Assembly (NCBI GenBank): GCA_937915375.1
Contig: CALDMO010000019.1
Location: forward strand, 1-61,877
DNA from: an uncultured Marvinbryantia sp.
GTDB taxonomy: Bacteria; Bacillota; Clostridia; Lachnospirales; Lachnospiraceae
Direction of reading: 5' to 3'
DNA: 61,877 nt
How positions within the stretch are numbered: the stretch's first letter is position 1; each line of letters opens with the position of its first letter. A program made the position numbers and the translations under genes. Under the pieces are notes generated by a model. The model saw only the letters and a program-made list of their open reading frames with translations. It was not told where the DNA came from and did not search any database. Below, piece after piece: positions 1 through 7,412 of this stretch.

Positions 1-53
1 TGCGACCTCCTGGTCCCAAACCAGGCGCTCTAGCCAAGCTGAGCCACACCCCG
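1..53 (-). tRNA. tRNA-Pro (TGG), partial, 3' end outside window
   Basis: The minus strand starts with CGGGGTG and continues through a D-arm with the typical GGCTCAG...GG layout, a CCTGG/CCAGG anticodon stem and the loop TTTGGGA. The anticodon is TGG (plus-strand bases 16-18), which reads proline. The T-arm and acceptor 3' strand lie beyond base 1. Confidence 0.93.
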
Positions 54-91
54 ATTCTTTTCCTTTGCATCCCTCAACCGACGCACTGATG

Positions 92-120
92 ATTATAGTA
101 TACCCTTCTACAAATGTCAA
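92..120 (-). promoter_or_regulatory. Consensus sigma-A promoter of tRNA-Pro
   Basis: On the minus strand a perfect TTGACA (115-120) and a perfect TATAAT (92-97) are 17 nt apart, about 40 bases before the tRNA. No Rho-independent hairpin was seen between this promoter and the stop codon of the next gene; the gap is only A/T runs. Confidence 0.9.
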
Positions 121-172
121 CTGTTTTTTTGAAATTTTTTTTATTTTTTTACTTTATCTTTTTTTTGCTTTT

Positions 173-655
173 TCAATCGAGATATTTTAGTGTAAACTGA
201 GCATCTCCATCCGCATCAAATTCCATCACAATATAGCTCGGCTGCCGTCCCTGCTGACGGGGATAGGACAAGCTACCGGGATTTAAAACAATCACTCCCT
301 GTTCTTCTTCAATTTTAGGAAGATGCGTGTGTCCGTACATGGCAATCTGTATTCCTCGCGCACACGCCTCTCTTTTCAGCATCTGTGTATCGAGTGACAC
401 AAAATAAGTATGTCCGTGTGTTAAAAGCACCCGATATTTTCCAATCGTAATTTCCTTCTCCTTTGGAAGATCACACCAGAAATCGTTATTGCCGCACACA
501 ATGTCAAGCGGACAACCAACGATTTTCTGAATCGCCCCCTCGCTTTCCTCAATATCCCCCAGATGAATGACGCGGTTCACCGGTCCCTCCAACTTCATCA
601 CACGCACCAGATTGCGATCACTGCGATGCGTATCACTGACAATCAGTACCTTCAT
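173..655 (-). CDS. Metallophosphoesterase, YfcE/MJ0936 family
   Basis: This 160-residue protein is a small calcineurin-like phosphoesterase that should cleave phosphodiesters in the cytoplasm with two metal ions. The full metal-ligand set is visible: DTH near residue 8, GD near 33 (HLGDIE), GNND near 55, HGH near 80 and YGHTH near 107. The length fits the YfcE group. It is the last gene of a run with rdgB (21 bases upstream), and such pairing is common in Clostridia. The true substrate is not known for most members. Confidence 0.9.
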   Translation of the reverse strand: MKVLIVSDTHRSDRNLVRVMKLEGPVNRVIHLGDIEESEGAIQKIVGCPLDIVCGNNDFWCDLPKEKEITIGKYRVLLTHGHTYFVSLDTQMLKREACARGIQIAMYGHTHLPKIEEEQGVIVLNPGSLSYPRQQGRQPSYIVMEFDADGDAQFTLKYLD

Positions 656-676
656 GAAGGTTTCTCCTCATTTTAA

Positions 677-1273
677 TTATAAATATTTTTTCAGCAATTC
701 TTTCATCTGCATCAGCGCTTTTCCTCTGTGGCTGATCTCATTTTTCTGCTCAGGAGTAATTTCCGCAGAAGTGCATCCGTATTCCGGCAGATAAAAAATC
801 GGATCGTAGCCGAAGCCATTTTCTCCGGCAATTTGATGGCTGATTTTTCCCTCCATCACACCTTCACTGGTCAGTACAGTACCGTCCGGCAGCGCCGCGG
901 CGATCGCGCAGACAAAACGAGCCGTACGTTTCTCTTCCGGCACTCCGTCCATTCGCTCAAGAATTGCCGCATTTTTTATATCATAGGACGTATCCTCTCC
1001 CATGTAACGCGCAGAATAAATCCCCGGCTCCTTATTCAGATAATCAATCTCTAATCCGGAATCATCCGCAAGCACAACCGCATCCGTCAGCTTTTGAATT
1101 TCCGTTGCCTTGATCACCGCATTCTCCGCAAACGTTTTTCCATTCTCGTCAATGTCCGCAATAATCCCTGCTTCTTTTAAAGAAAGCACCGGAATCTCCA
1201 GTTCTTTCAGGATCATGCGCACTTCCTTCATTTTTCCCTCATTTCCCGTAGCAAAAATAATCTTTTTCTTCAT
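677..1273 (-). CDS. rdgB: Non-canonical purine NTP pyrophosphatase (RdgB/HAM1)
   Basis: RdgB/HAM1 enzymes hydrolyse dITP, ITP and XTP to the monophosphates and keep deaminated purines out of DNA and RNA. The 198-residue protein has the N-terminal ATGNEGK nucleotide-binding signature, the central LADDSGLEID segment and the C-terminal GFGYDPIF and SHRGKAL motifs. The length is that of the family. An AAGGGAG ribosome binding site precedes the ATG. It sits between the phosphoesterase and the papain-like protease and probably shares their transcript. Confidence 0.95.
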   Translation of the reverse strand: MKKKIIFATGNEGKMKEVRMILKELEIPVLSLKEAGIIADIDENGKTFAENAVIKATEIQKLTDAVVLADDSGLEIDYLNKEPGIYSARYMGEDTSYDIKNAAILERMDGVPEEKRTARFVCAIAAALPDGTVLTSEGVMEGKISHQIAGENGFGYDPIFYLPEYGCTSAEITPEQKNEISHRGKALMQMKELLKKYL

Positions 1274-1284
1274 GGCTCTCCCTT

Positions 1285-2610
1285 TTATCTATTGTTTGTA
1301 TAAGCTTTCAGGCACACATTACATGCATAATCTTCCTCTGCGCGTGTCCAAAATAGACTGTTATGACTGATATAGCCCTCTCCATCCGCAATTGTAACAC
1401 CCTCTGTCGCCTCGTCTGCCACATATTCCGATGCCACCGGATATTTTTCATCCGGCGTATTAATATGCACGACAACCGCATAGCGCTCGTTTTCTTCCAG
1501 TTCAACCGGTTCCGGCAGTTTTACCGTATAATAGCCGATCTGCTCCAATTTCCCCGTCAATACCGGCGCATCTTTCTGGAACGCTGAAAAATCTTCAAAA
1601 TCACGAATCACATAGAGCTCATATTCGGTATTTTTTCCAACTGTGTAAAGTCCCGCCGCCTGCAAATACTCCGGACCGGATGCCGTATAGACATTCGCAA
1701 ACCAGCAGCTGCCGTCCCCATAACCGAGCTGACCTACCCAACCGCAATTGTCCGTCTGATAAATATGATCATAGTTATCCGTTTCTTCTATATTCGTATA
1801 AATAATGCTGTTATTGCCGATATTAACATCCTCATAAGAGACATAGAAAATTCCCTGTTCACCAAATTCCTCTCCCCAGCTGTTCTGACAGATGAACGCA
1901 CCGTTTTTTGCCGTACTTCGGTTAAAACGAGATGCGTCATAGTAGTCATCCCAGCCGATGATCAAAATATCATGATTAGACTTCTCCTGCCCGTCATAGT
2001 AATAGGAATGTTCCAGCTGATTGTAATACACTGAAGACGCAAAAGCATTGCGAAGATCCATATAAATAGATGTCTGCACTGCTCCGTACTGATAAACCGC
2101 CTGCTTGATCGCCTCATAGTCCTTATTTTTAACAATCTGCATCTCCTGCACATGTTTCACCGGCAAAAGCGTCTCGTCTGAAACGCCGTCTCCGTATGGA
2201 TCATCCGTCTCCAGAACCGGCCCCTGCCAGCCTGCCAGATAAGCCATCACCATCGTATAATCGCCGCCGTCATTCTGCTCTTTGGAAAAATAATTCTGCA
2301 AAGAGATATGGTCGGCCGCAAACACCAGCTGCTCTCCGGGTAAAAACTGCGCCTCCATCGCTGAAGATGCGGCAATGGCCCAGCAAGTACCGAGCGTTCC
2401 CTGATTTTTCACCTGCGGATTACGGCCGATTGCACGTGCGTCAAAAAAAGAAGGCAGTTCTTCTCTCGTTCTGGTCAGTCTGTATTCGGCATAATTTTGC
2501 TCCTGCCTGCGCTCCTTCTCTATCTGGCCGTTCTCCTTCAGCAAATCTCTGGCCAGTATCACAAGCAGCACCACCAATACCACCGACAGAACTCTTTCGA
2601 TTGTTTTCAT
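1285..2610 (-). CDS. Secreted or membrane-anchored papain-like cysteine protease (C1) with lectin-like C-terminal domain
   Basis: The 441-residue protein starts with one hydrophobic segment (about residues 5-21), so it is exported and probably anchored. The peptidase C1 triad is visible: Q and C in the segment VKNQGTLGTCWAIAA (Cys near 76), His in SNHDILIIGW (near 217) and Asn in CQNSWG (near 240). After the protease fold about 170 residues remain that resemble the lectin-like domain often found behind bacterial C1 peptidases. The target is unknown; a role in surface protein turnover is inference. It lies in tandem with rdgB, 12 bases apart. Confidence 0.85.
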   Translation of the reverse strand: MKTIERVLSVVLVVLLVILARDLLKENGQIEKERRQEQNYAEYRLTRTREELPSFFDARAIGRNPQVKNQGTLGTCWAIAASSAMEAQFLPGEQLVFAADHISLQNYFSKEQNDGGDYTMVMAYLAGWQGPVLETDDPYGDGVSDETLLPVKHVQEMQIVKNKDYEAIKQAVYQYGAVQTSIYMDLRNAFASSVYYNQLEHSYYYDGQEKSNHDILIIGWDDYYDASRFNRSTAKNGAFICQNSWGEEFGEQGIFYVSYEDVNIGNNSIIYTNIEETDNYDHIYQTDNCGWVGQLGYGDGSCWFANVYTASGPEYLQAAGLYTVGKNTEYELYVIRDFEDFSAFQKDAPVLTGKLEQIGYYTVKLPEPVELEENERYAVVVHINTPDEKYPVASEYVADEATEGVTIADGEGYISHNSLFWTRAEEDYACNVCLKAYTNNR

Positions 2611-2623
2611 CAGCCTCTACCCC

Positions 2624-3772
2624 TTATGCCTGTCTGCGCGGTGGTTTCGGGCCAAGGAATTGATAAATATAGGTTTTCATCATTCCATTATAAATTTTCC
2701 GGTTCTTGTCCGCCTTTTTGCCAATATATTTTTCCGCATCTGTATATGCCGTAATCACATACTCCGACCAGCAATCCAATCTGGAAAATCCCTGACCGAT
2801 TTCACGATAAAGCTGCGGCAGATGTTCCTTTTCCTCAATACGTTCTCCATAAGGCGGATTAGTAATCACAAAACCATATTTTTTCGGATGACTCAGATCC
2901 TTTACCGGACGCTGCTGAAAATGGATCAAATGATCCACACCTGCATTTCTTGCATTCTCCCGCGCCGCTTTTATAATATTGCCGTCCAGATCATATCCCT
3001 GAATATCGACAGACACATTGGTATCGATCAGATCATTCGCCTCATCCGCCGCTCCATACCATAATTTTTTTGGAATCAAGTTATCCCAGCTGTTTGCTAA
3101 AAAGCTGCGGTTTAATCCCGGCGCGATATTCGCCGCCATCATAGCTGCCTCGATGGGAATGGTACCACTGCCGCAAAACGGATCGACTAAAATGCGTTCC
3201 TTCTTCCATGGCGTCAACATAATCAATGCCGCAGCTAAGGTTTCTGTAATCGGCGCTTTACTAGTCAGCAGACGATATCCCCGTTTGTGAAGCGAATCAC
3301 CGGATGTGTCAAGTCCGATGACCGCCTCATCCTTCATAAAGAAAACACGCACCGGATAAGCTGCGCCGCTCTCCTCAAACCACTGTTGATGGTAAACAGT
3401 TTTCAAACGCTCTACCATCGCTTTTTTCATAATTGACTGAATATCAGACGGGCTGAACAACTTGCTTTTAATGGAAGTTGCCTTCGCCACCCAGAATTTG
3501 CCGTCTTTAGGAATATAATCTTCCCAGGGCAGGGCCTTCGTGGCCTCAAACAGCTCATCAAACGTTTCTGCGTGTACCTTTCCTACCTTTAATAATATTC
3601 TCTCCGCAGTGCGAAGAAACATATTTGCATAACAGACGGCTTCCATGTCACCCCAAAAAGTGACTTTTCCATCCTCTACCTGGCTAATTTCATAGCCCAA
3701 ATCTATAATTTCTCTTTTTAATACCGCCTCCATACCAAAATGGCAGGGTGCGATCAGTTCCACAGGTTTCAT
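2624..3772 (-). CDS. THUMP-domain class I SAM-dependent RNA methyltransferase (RlmL N-terminal/YpsC type)
   Basis: The protein of 382 residues has an N-terminal THUMP-like RNA-binding region (about 1-160) and a C-terminal methyltransferase with the motif DPFCGSGTIPIEA and the catalytic motif TNPPYGER. This is the layout of guanine-N2 methyltransferases acting on 23S rRNA, represented in Firmicutes by YpsC. I prefer the ATG at 3772, because AAAGGGG stands 8 nt before it; the in-frame ATG at 3790 lacks a ribosome binding site. The gene downstream is the protease, 13 bases away. Confidence 0.88.
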   Translation of the reverse strand: MKPVELIAPCHFGMEAVLKREIIDLGYEISQVEDGKVTFWGDMEAVCYANMFLRTAERILLKVGKVHAETFDELFEATKALPWEDYIPKDGKFWVAKATSIKSKLFSPSDIQSIMKKAMVERLKTVYHQQWFEESGAAYPVRVFFMKDEAVIGLDTSGDSLHKRGYRLLTSKAPITETLAAALIMLTPWKKERILVDPFCGSGTIPIEAAMMAANIAPGLNRSFLANSWDNLIPKKLWYGAADEANDLIDTNVSVDIQGYDLDGNIIKAARENARNAGVDHLIHFQQRPVKDLSHPKKYGFVITNPPYGERIEEKEHLPQLYREIGQGFSRLDCWSEYVITAYTDAEKYIGKKADKNRKIYNGMMKTYIYQFLGPKPPRRQA

Positions 3773-3848
3773 CCGGTGTACCCCTTTCATAATCTGACCT
3801 CTATATTAATGCCTTGCCGCCGTTTCTGTCAATACGTCTTGCCTGATT

Positions 3849-4163
3849 TTAAACGCCGAAATCCGACACAGTATTTGGTCCTCGATAAGCATGAATACCG
3901 CCAACCACTGTTTTTACTCTATATCCCCTCTCAGACAAGCTGCGCGCCGCCGAAATACTGACGCTTCCCCGTTCGCAATACAAGATCAATTCCATATCCA
4001 TCGGAAACATCATTTTTTTCTGAAATCGTTCATACGGAATGTTTACCGCGCCCCGTATATGTCGCTGCACAAACTCTTCTGATTCTCTCAAATCTATGAT
4101 AAGCGTCTCCGTATTGCCTACATACTCATCCAACTGCCCTGGCGTGATCATTTCAAATTTCAT
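3849..4163 (-). CDS. Single-domain rhodanese-like sulfurtransferase
   Basis: The 104-residue protein is a single rhodanese domain. The DLRESEEF segment (near residue 24), the GAVNIPY segment and the active-site loop CERGSVS (Cys near 63) are all present, so it can carry a persulfide on the Cys. The length is normal for single-domain rhodaneses. The sulfur donor and acceptor cannot be told from context. A GGAGG sequence precedes the start codon. Confidence 0.9.
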   Translation of the reverse strand: MKFEMITPGQLDEYVGNTETLIIDLRESEEFVQRHIRGAVNIPYERFQKKMMFPMDMELILYCERGSVSISAARSLSERGYRVKTVVGGIHAYRGPNTVSDFGV

Positions 4164-4283
4164 ATCAAATGCTCCCTCCTCCTATATGTTATTTTATGCA
4201 GGAGAGCTGGCATATGCGAATCAAAGTATGTATGCATCCCGTGCAGCATTTTTTATGGAAAAATGTAAAAACTTTTCTATGTC

Positions 4284-4323
4284 AAAGAACGGAGCCGCCG
4301 CATCTGCGACGACTCCGCTCTTT
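4284..4323. terminator. Strong hairpin, likely terminator of the small gene at 4335-4511
   Basis: A long GC-rich inverted repeat with AAAGA...TCTTT outer pairs and CGGAG...CTCCG inner pairs lies 11 bases after the stop codon of the small minus-strand gene. It has a TTCTTTG tail on the minus strand. Confidence 0.75.
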
Positions 4324-4334
4324 GGAATGATTTG

Positions 4335-4511
4335 TTAATAATTACAGTTCTGAGCACGATTCTCAGCTTTTGTACTGTTTCCCTCATTTGTGGTTTTGTT
4401 CTGCGCTTTATTTCTGGCATTGCTGTCGGAAGCACCACTTGTGGTATTGCTGCTCTTATTATAACCACAATCTGTTGTAACTGTATTCTGTGCTTTTTTA
4501 TTCTTTGCCAT
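4335..4511 (-). CDS. Small Asn/Lys/Thr/Ser-rich protein of unknown function
   Basis: This reading frame encodes 58 residues that are very hydrophilic and rich in Asn, Lys, Thr and Ser, with single Cys residues near position 15 and near the C-terminus, and no membrane segment. I place the start at the ATG at 4511 because AGGAGG lies 8 nt before it; another in-frame ATG two codons earlier is too close to that site. The gene has its own terminator. The composition resembles minor small acid-soluble spore proteins, but no family signature was recognised, so function stays open. Confidence 0.6.
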   Translation of the reverse strand: MAKNKKAQNTVTTDCGYNKSSNTTSGASDSNARNKAQNKTTNEGNSTKAENRAQNCNY

Positions 4512-4584
4512 GATCATTTCCTCCTGCGATTGTTAATTTTTCCTTACAATTACTATTATTCCGTAATATTTTTAAAAATATGTA

Positions 4585-4613
4585 TTGCATTTTTTTCCAA
4601 TCTATATTATAAT
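4585..4613 (+). promoter_or_regulatory. Sigma-A-like promoter driving the candidate small RNA
   Basis: TTGCAT (4585-4590) and a perfect TATAAT (4608-4613) are 17 nt apart on the plus strand. The expected start site at about 4620 is the first base of a perfect hairpin. Confidence 0.65.
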
Positions 4614-4619
4614 TCTTTT

Positions 4620-4751
4620 CGTAAGAGAGACATCTCTTACGACCCCTTATTAATTATTTATACTCCCCTCGAAACAGCAGGTAGCTCCCCTATCTGCTGT
4701 TTCACGTTATACAGCAAAAAAGAATCTCACAAACGAGATTCTTTTTCTTTT
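4620..4751 (+). ncRNA. Candidate small regulatory RNA with C-rich loops
   Basis: Three inverted repeats follow the plus-strand promoter in a row. Hairpin 1 (4620-4641) has a perfect 9-bp stem. Hairpin 2 (4671-4703) has a stem of about 13 bp and the loop GCTCCCC. Hairpin 3 (4721-4742) has an 8-bp stem, a preceding A-run and a trailing T-rich tract, which is a normal intrinsic terminator. The unpaired linker between hairpins 1 and 2 holds ACCCCTT and ACTCCCCTC, so CCCCT occurs three times. Both flanking genes are on the other strand, so this is not a leader of a plus-strand gene. No open reading frame of note is present. No known Rfam family was recognised. The alternative is a leader of the small minus-strand gene, but no good minus-strand promoter was found for that. 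Confidence 0.55.
4719..4751. terminator. Bidirectional intrinsic terminator
   Basis: The stem AGAATCTC/GAGATTCT is flanked by A-runs on one side and T-runs on the other, so it can stop the plus-strand small RNA and also the minus-strand exporter operon, whose last stop codon is at 4754. Confidence 0.85.
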
Positions 4752-4753
4752 CT

Positions 4754-5176
4754 CTACGATTTTATTTTCTTTAATACTAAAAATACCGTATCCATAATAA
4801 AAATTGCCAGAGCAATCACACCTGCGATCTGCGCGGTCTGCGACAGATACATACCGGCCGCCTGCATATTTCCCATAAACAATTCATAACCGGTACGATA
4901 CATAGCCGCTCCCGGCACCAACGTTAAGATTCCGGAAATCAAAAACAACGTCACCGGAGTTTTTAAGCACCGCGCAAAATAATGTGAAATAAAAGCTATC
5001 ACCAACGCACTGATAAAATTCCCCCAAATGATGCCCATACGTTCGCTGACAACCAGATAAACAAACCATCCGATTGCTCCGGTAATGCCGCTGTGTACCA
5101 GAAAACGCCTCGGTGTCTCCATCAGTACAGAAAACGCTACTATAGCAATAAACGCACTGATTACCTGTATTACCAT
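4754..5176 (-). CDS. ThrE-type exporter small subunit (DUF3815, YjjB-like)
   Basis: This 140-residue protein has four to five hydrophobic segments and the LTLVPGAAMY motif typical of the C-terminal half of threonine/serine exporters (ThrE). In this family the two halves are often split into two genes, as here. It overlaps the end of the larger subunit by 7 bases, which implies translational coupling and a joint complex in the membrane. The transported molecule may be threonine, serine or a dicarboxylate (YjjPB exports succinate in E. coli); the sequence does not decide. Confidence 0.85.
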   Translation of the reverse strand: MVIQVISAFIAIVAFSVLMETPRRFLVHSGITGAIGWFVYLVVSERMGIIWGNFISALVIAFISHYFARCLKTPVTLFLISGILTLVPGAAMYRTGYELFMGNMQAAGMYLSQTAQIAGVIALAIFIMDTVFLVLKKIKS

Positions 5177-5946
5177 ATGCCCATCCCCCTCATAAAAAGA
5201 GTGGCCGCTCCGACACCGATTACAATCGCAGTCGCTTTCAAAATCGCTTCCAGGATTTTGGCGCCGCCCGCCACATAATCTCCCTGCAGGGTGTCGCGCA
5301 CAGCCGTCGTCAGCGCCGCCCCCGGTACAATCGGCATAATTGCACCAACCACTACAATATCCGTATCAATACCGCCCGGCCAAAAACGCCCCAGTAAAAT
5401 CGCCGTAACGCCAATCACCACCGACCCGAGCACATTTTCCATAAAAGCATTCAATTCCAGTTTTTTAAAAAGCGCCAGCACCGCCACCAGTGCCACACCA
5501 ACAATTCCCGCCGCAATACCGTCCACCGCCGTACCGCCAAGCAGGACAGCAAAAAAGCCCGCCACCAAAACAGCAGCAAAATTACTCTCCATTTGCGTAT
5601 ACGGATGTACCTGCAGGTGTTTCAGTTCGCGAAAAGCTTCTTTTAAAGTCAGATCCCCCGTACAAAAACGCCGGGAGATCTGATTTGTCTCTGCTATCTG
5701 GCTTAAATTTGTATCTCTGTTTCGAATGCGTCTGACAACCGTCAAAGAATCCATATTGGGGTCGTCAAGCGTCACGATCAGTCCGGTCGCAGTCACGTAT
5801 GCCTCCGTCGTTTTCAAGCCCGACACCGCCAGCATACGATGAATCGTATCCTCCACACGATAAACCTCCGCCCCGCTCCTAAGCATGATTTCTCCAGCCA
5901 GCACCGCAGTATCCAGCAGAAGCTTATAATCTGTGATTACTTCCAT
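5170..5946 (-). CDS. ThrE-type exporter large subunit (DUF1212, YjjP-like)
   Basis: The protein of 258 residues has the soluble N-terminal DUF1212 part with the marker GEIMLRSGAEVYRVEDT (near residue 15 onward) and a C-terminal membrane part with the PIVPGAALTTAVRD motif. It pairs with the small subunit encoded next to it. I choose the ATG at 5946, one base after the stop of the DUF1700 gene, because a GGAGG lies 8 nt before it. An in-frame ATG at 5961 is possible but has no clear ribosome binding site. Confidence 0.85.
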   Translation of the reverse strand: MEVITDYKLLLDTAVLAGEIMLRSGAEVYRVEDTIHRMLAVSGLKTTEAYVTATGLIVTLDDPNMDSLTVVRRIRNRDTNLSQIAETNQISRRFCTGDLTLKEAFRELKHLQVHPYTQMESNFAAVLVAGFFAVLLGGTAVDGIAAGIVGVALVAVLALFKKLELNAFMENVLGSVVIGVTAILLGRFWPGGIDTDIVVVGAIMPIVPGAALTTAVRDTLQGDYVAGGAKILEAILKATAIVIGVGAATLFMRGMGIW

Positions 5947-5947
5947 C

Positions 5948-6445
5948 TCATCTGCCTCCATGCCTTCTAAACAACGAGATTACCAGCACAATCAACAGCA
6001 GAGGAACAAAAAAGCGCGCTACCAGCATAATCAAAGATCCGACCAGGGAAAATACTACAAAAAGCACAATACCGACAGCAATCGGAATCACCCATTTCAA
6101 AACCTTCGTGTTAACATTCCACGTATGCATCTTTCCGCCAAAATAATCACTCTGCCGATCCTCTTCCTGATAATCACAGTCATTTCTGCCACTATCATAA
6201 CCGTTCTGCTGGTAGGAAGAATCATAATTTTCAGCTACCTGAGCCGTACTCAAAATAGTTTTCGCAATCAAAACCGGACTGCCCAGTTCCGCCATCACCT
6301 CCTGCTCTGTTTTTCCCGAAGCAATCGCGTCTGATATATATTCACTATAATAACGCAGATGTCCCTCAACCTGTGACGGAGTAAGTTCTCCCTCAAGCTG
6401 CATCTGCAGGGTATTAAGAAACTCTCTTTTTGTCATATTCTTCAC
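5948..6445 (-). CDS. DUF1700 (HAAS-domain) membrane protein
   Basis: The N-terminal 65 residues (MTKREFLNTLQMQLEG onward, with the EVMAELGSP helix-turn) match the HAAS/DUF1700 domain. An acidic, Gln- and Tyr-rich linker and a C-terminal hydrophobic hairpin (about residues 115-160) follow. DUF1700 proteins often sit behind a PadR-type regulator gene, but none is seen here. The gene heads the exporter operon and has its own promoter. Confidence 0.82.
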   Translation of the reverse strand: MKNMTKREFLNTLQMQLEGELTPSQVEGHLRYYSEYISDAIASGKTEQEVMAELGSPVLIAKTILSTAQVAENYDSSYQQNGYDSGRNDCDYQEEDRQSDYFGGKMHTWNVNTKVLKWVIPIAVGIVLFVVFSLVGSLIMLVARFFVPLLLIVLVISLFRRHGGR

Positions 6446-6460
6446 CTCATTAGTAACTAG

Positions 6461-6489
6461 ATTATAAGTCGGATAGAAAAAATTAGCAA
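6461..6489 (-). promoter_or_regulatory. Sigma-A promoter of the DUF1700/exporter operon
   Basis: TTGCTA (6484-6489) and TATAAT (6461-6466) are 17 nt apart on the minus strand, ending 15 bases before the start codon of the DUF1700 gene. Confidence 0.75.
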
Positions 6490-6502
6490 GAACTTTTCTT
6501 GC
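6486..6502. promoter_or_regulatory. Palindrome between divergent promoters, possible operator
   Basis: GCAAGAA-CTT-TTCTTGC is a perfect 7-bp inverted repeat that overlaps the -35 boxes of both divergent promoters. A bound regulator would affect both genes. Confidence 0.5.
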
Positions 6503-6527
6503 TTTTAGGTATCATCTGATATATACT
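6499..6527 (+). promoter_or_regulatory. Sigma-A-like promoter of the zinc-knuckle lipoprotein
   Basis: TTGCTT (6499-6504) and TATACT (6522-6527) are 17 nt apart on the plus strand, about 80 bases before the lipoprotein start codon. Confidence 0.6.
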
Positions 6528-6605
6528 GTGTTTAGTTGTCAATACGTTTGTTTCTGCCGTGAATGACAGCTTTTATCATTTCAACAGAAAAGGGGAGAAT
6601 AAACA

Positions 6606-7328
6606 ATGAAAAAACGGATGCATTGGCTGCTGCTGACGTTAGTCTGTTGTGCGCTTGTTCTGCCGGGATGCCGCAGAAAACCGATCGAGACCGAAACGCA
6701 GACAGAAACCCAGTCTGAGACAGAGTCTGAAACAGAATCTAAAACAGAAAAAGCAGCGAAAAAAGAATCCGAAAAGCAGAGTGAAACAAATAAACGCAAA
6801 ACAGTTTCGCCAAATTCCAGTACCAGCAACGCTCCGCGCACACCGAGCACAAATCAGAAGCAGTCCGAAACACAGGCACAGAGCGAAACCACTGCTCCGA
6901 CAGAAGCGCCAGCGCAGGAATATACCTATAACACCTGTCCTTACTGCGGCGGTTCCTTCTCTACAAATCTTCTGGATGACGGAACCTCGGAGTATTCCAA
7001 TCATGTGGCACAGGAAGAAGCTTATATCGATTATATAAACGGTACATCCGGTAATACAAATTCTAATTCAAATACGAATCCGGATTATGATTCTTCCGAT
7101 GACGGCGGACAGTTCGATTCCACCGGTCAATACGGTCAATGCAACTACTGTTTCCAGTGGTTTTCCACGGTTCCTGATGCCAGCGGATATTCTCCGTACG
7201 CTAATCATGTAGCCGCTGAAGAAGCCTACGCGATGCAAAACAGTCATGAGAAGTATCTTCTATGTCCAAACTGTGGCAACTGGGTGACACAATCCGACTA
7301 CAACGATCATATCGCAAACGGATGGTAA
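6606..7328 (+). CDS. Lipoprotein with Glu/Thr-rich linker and three CxxC...H repeats
   Basis: The 240-residue protein begins with a lipoprotein signal peptide (hydrophobic core, then LPGCRR, lipid Cys near 22). A linker of about 80 residues rich in Glu, Thr, Ser and Lys follows, as expected for a stalk through the wall. The C-terminal half holds three similar units that begin CPYCGGSF, CNYCFQWF and CPNCGNWV and end in a His (NHVAQEEAY, NHVAAEEAY, NDHIANGW), so each looks like a small zinc-binding knuckle. Zinc knuckles outside the membrane are uncommon. An AGGGGAG site precedes the ATG. No family was recognised and no partner is evident. Confidence 0.78.
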   Translation: MKKRMHWLLLTLVCCALVLPGCRRKPIETETQTETQSETESETESKTEKAAKKESEKQSETNKRKTVSPNSSTSNAPRTPSTNQKQSETQAQSETTAPTEAPAQEYTYNTCPYCGGSFSTNLLDDGTSEYSNHVAQEEAYIDYINGTSGNTNSNSNTNPDYDSSDDGGQFDSTGQYGQCNYCFQWFSTVPDASGYSPYANHVAAEEAYAMQNSHEKYLLCPNCGNWVTQSDYNDHIANGW

Positions 7329-7359
7329 AACAATTCCTCAAAAATGTGAATTTCCTATA

Positions 7360-7412
7360 TTAAAAGAAAACAGAGTATTCCGCCAAAATCCGGAATGCTC
7401 TGTTTTCTTTTA
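7360..7412. terminator. Bidirectional intrinsic terminator between convergent genes
   Basis: A near-perfect stem of about 23 bp starts TTAAAAGAAAACAGAG on one arm and ends with the complement on the other, with the loop CCAAAAT. It serves the lipoprotein on the plus strand; its last bases include the stop codon of the deacetylase on the minus strand. Confidence 0.9.

Noticed and set aside
2196..2663. Plus-strand frame opposite the papain-like protease gene
   Set aside because: It is rich in Pro, Ser and Arg as expected for an antisense frame, and the protease frame has all catalytic motifs.
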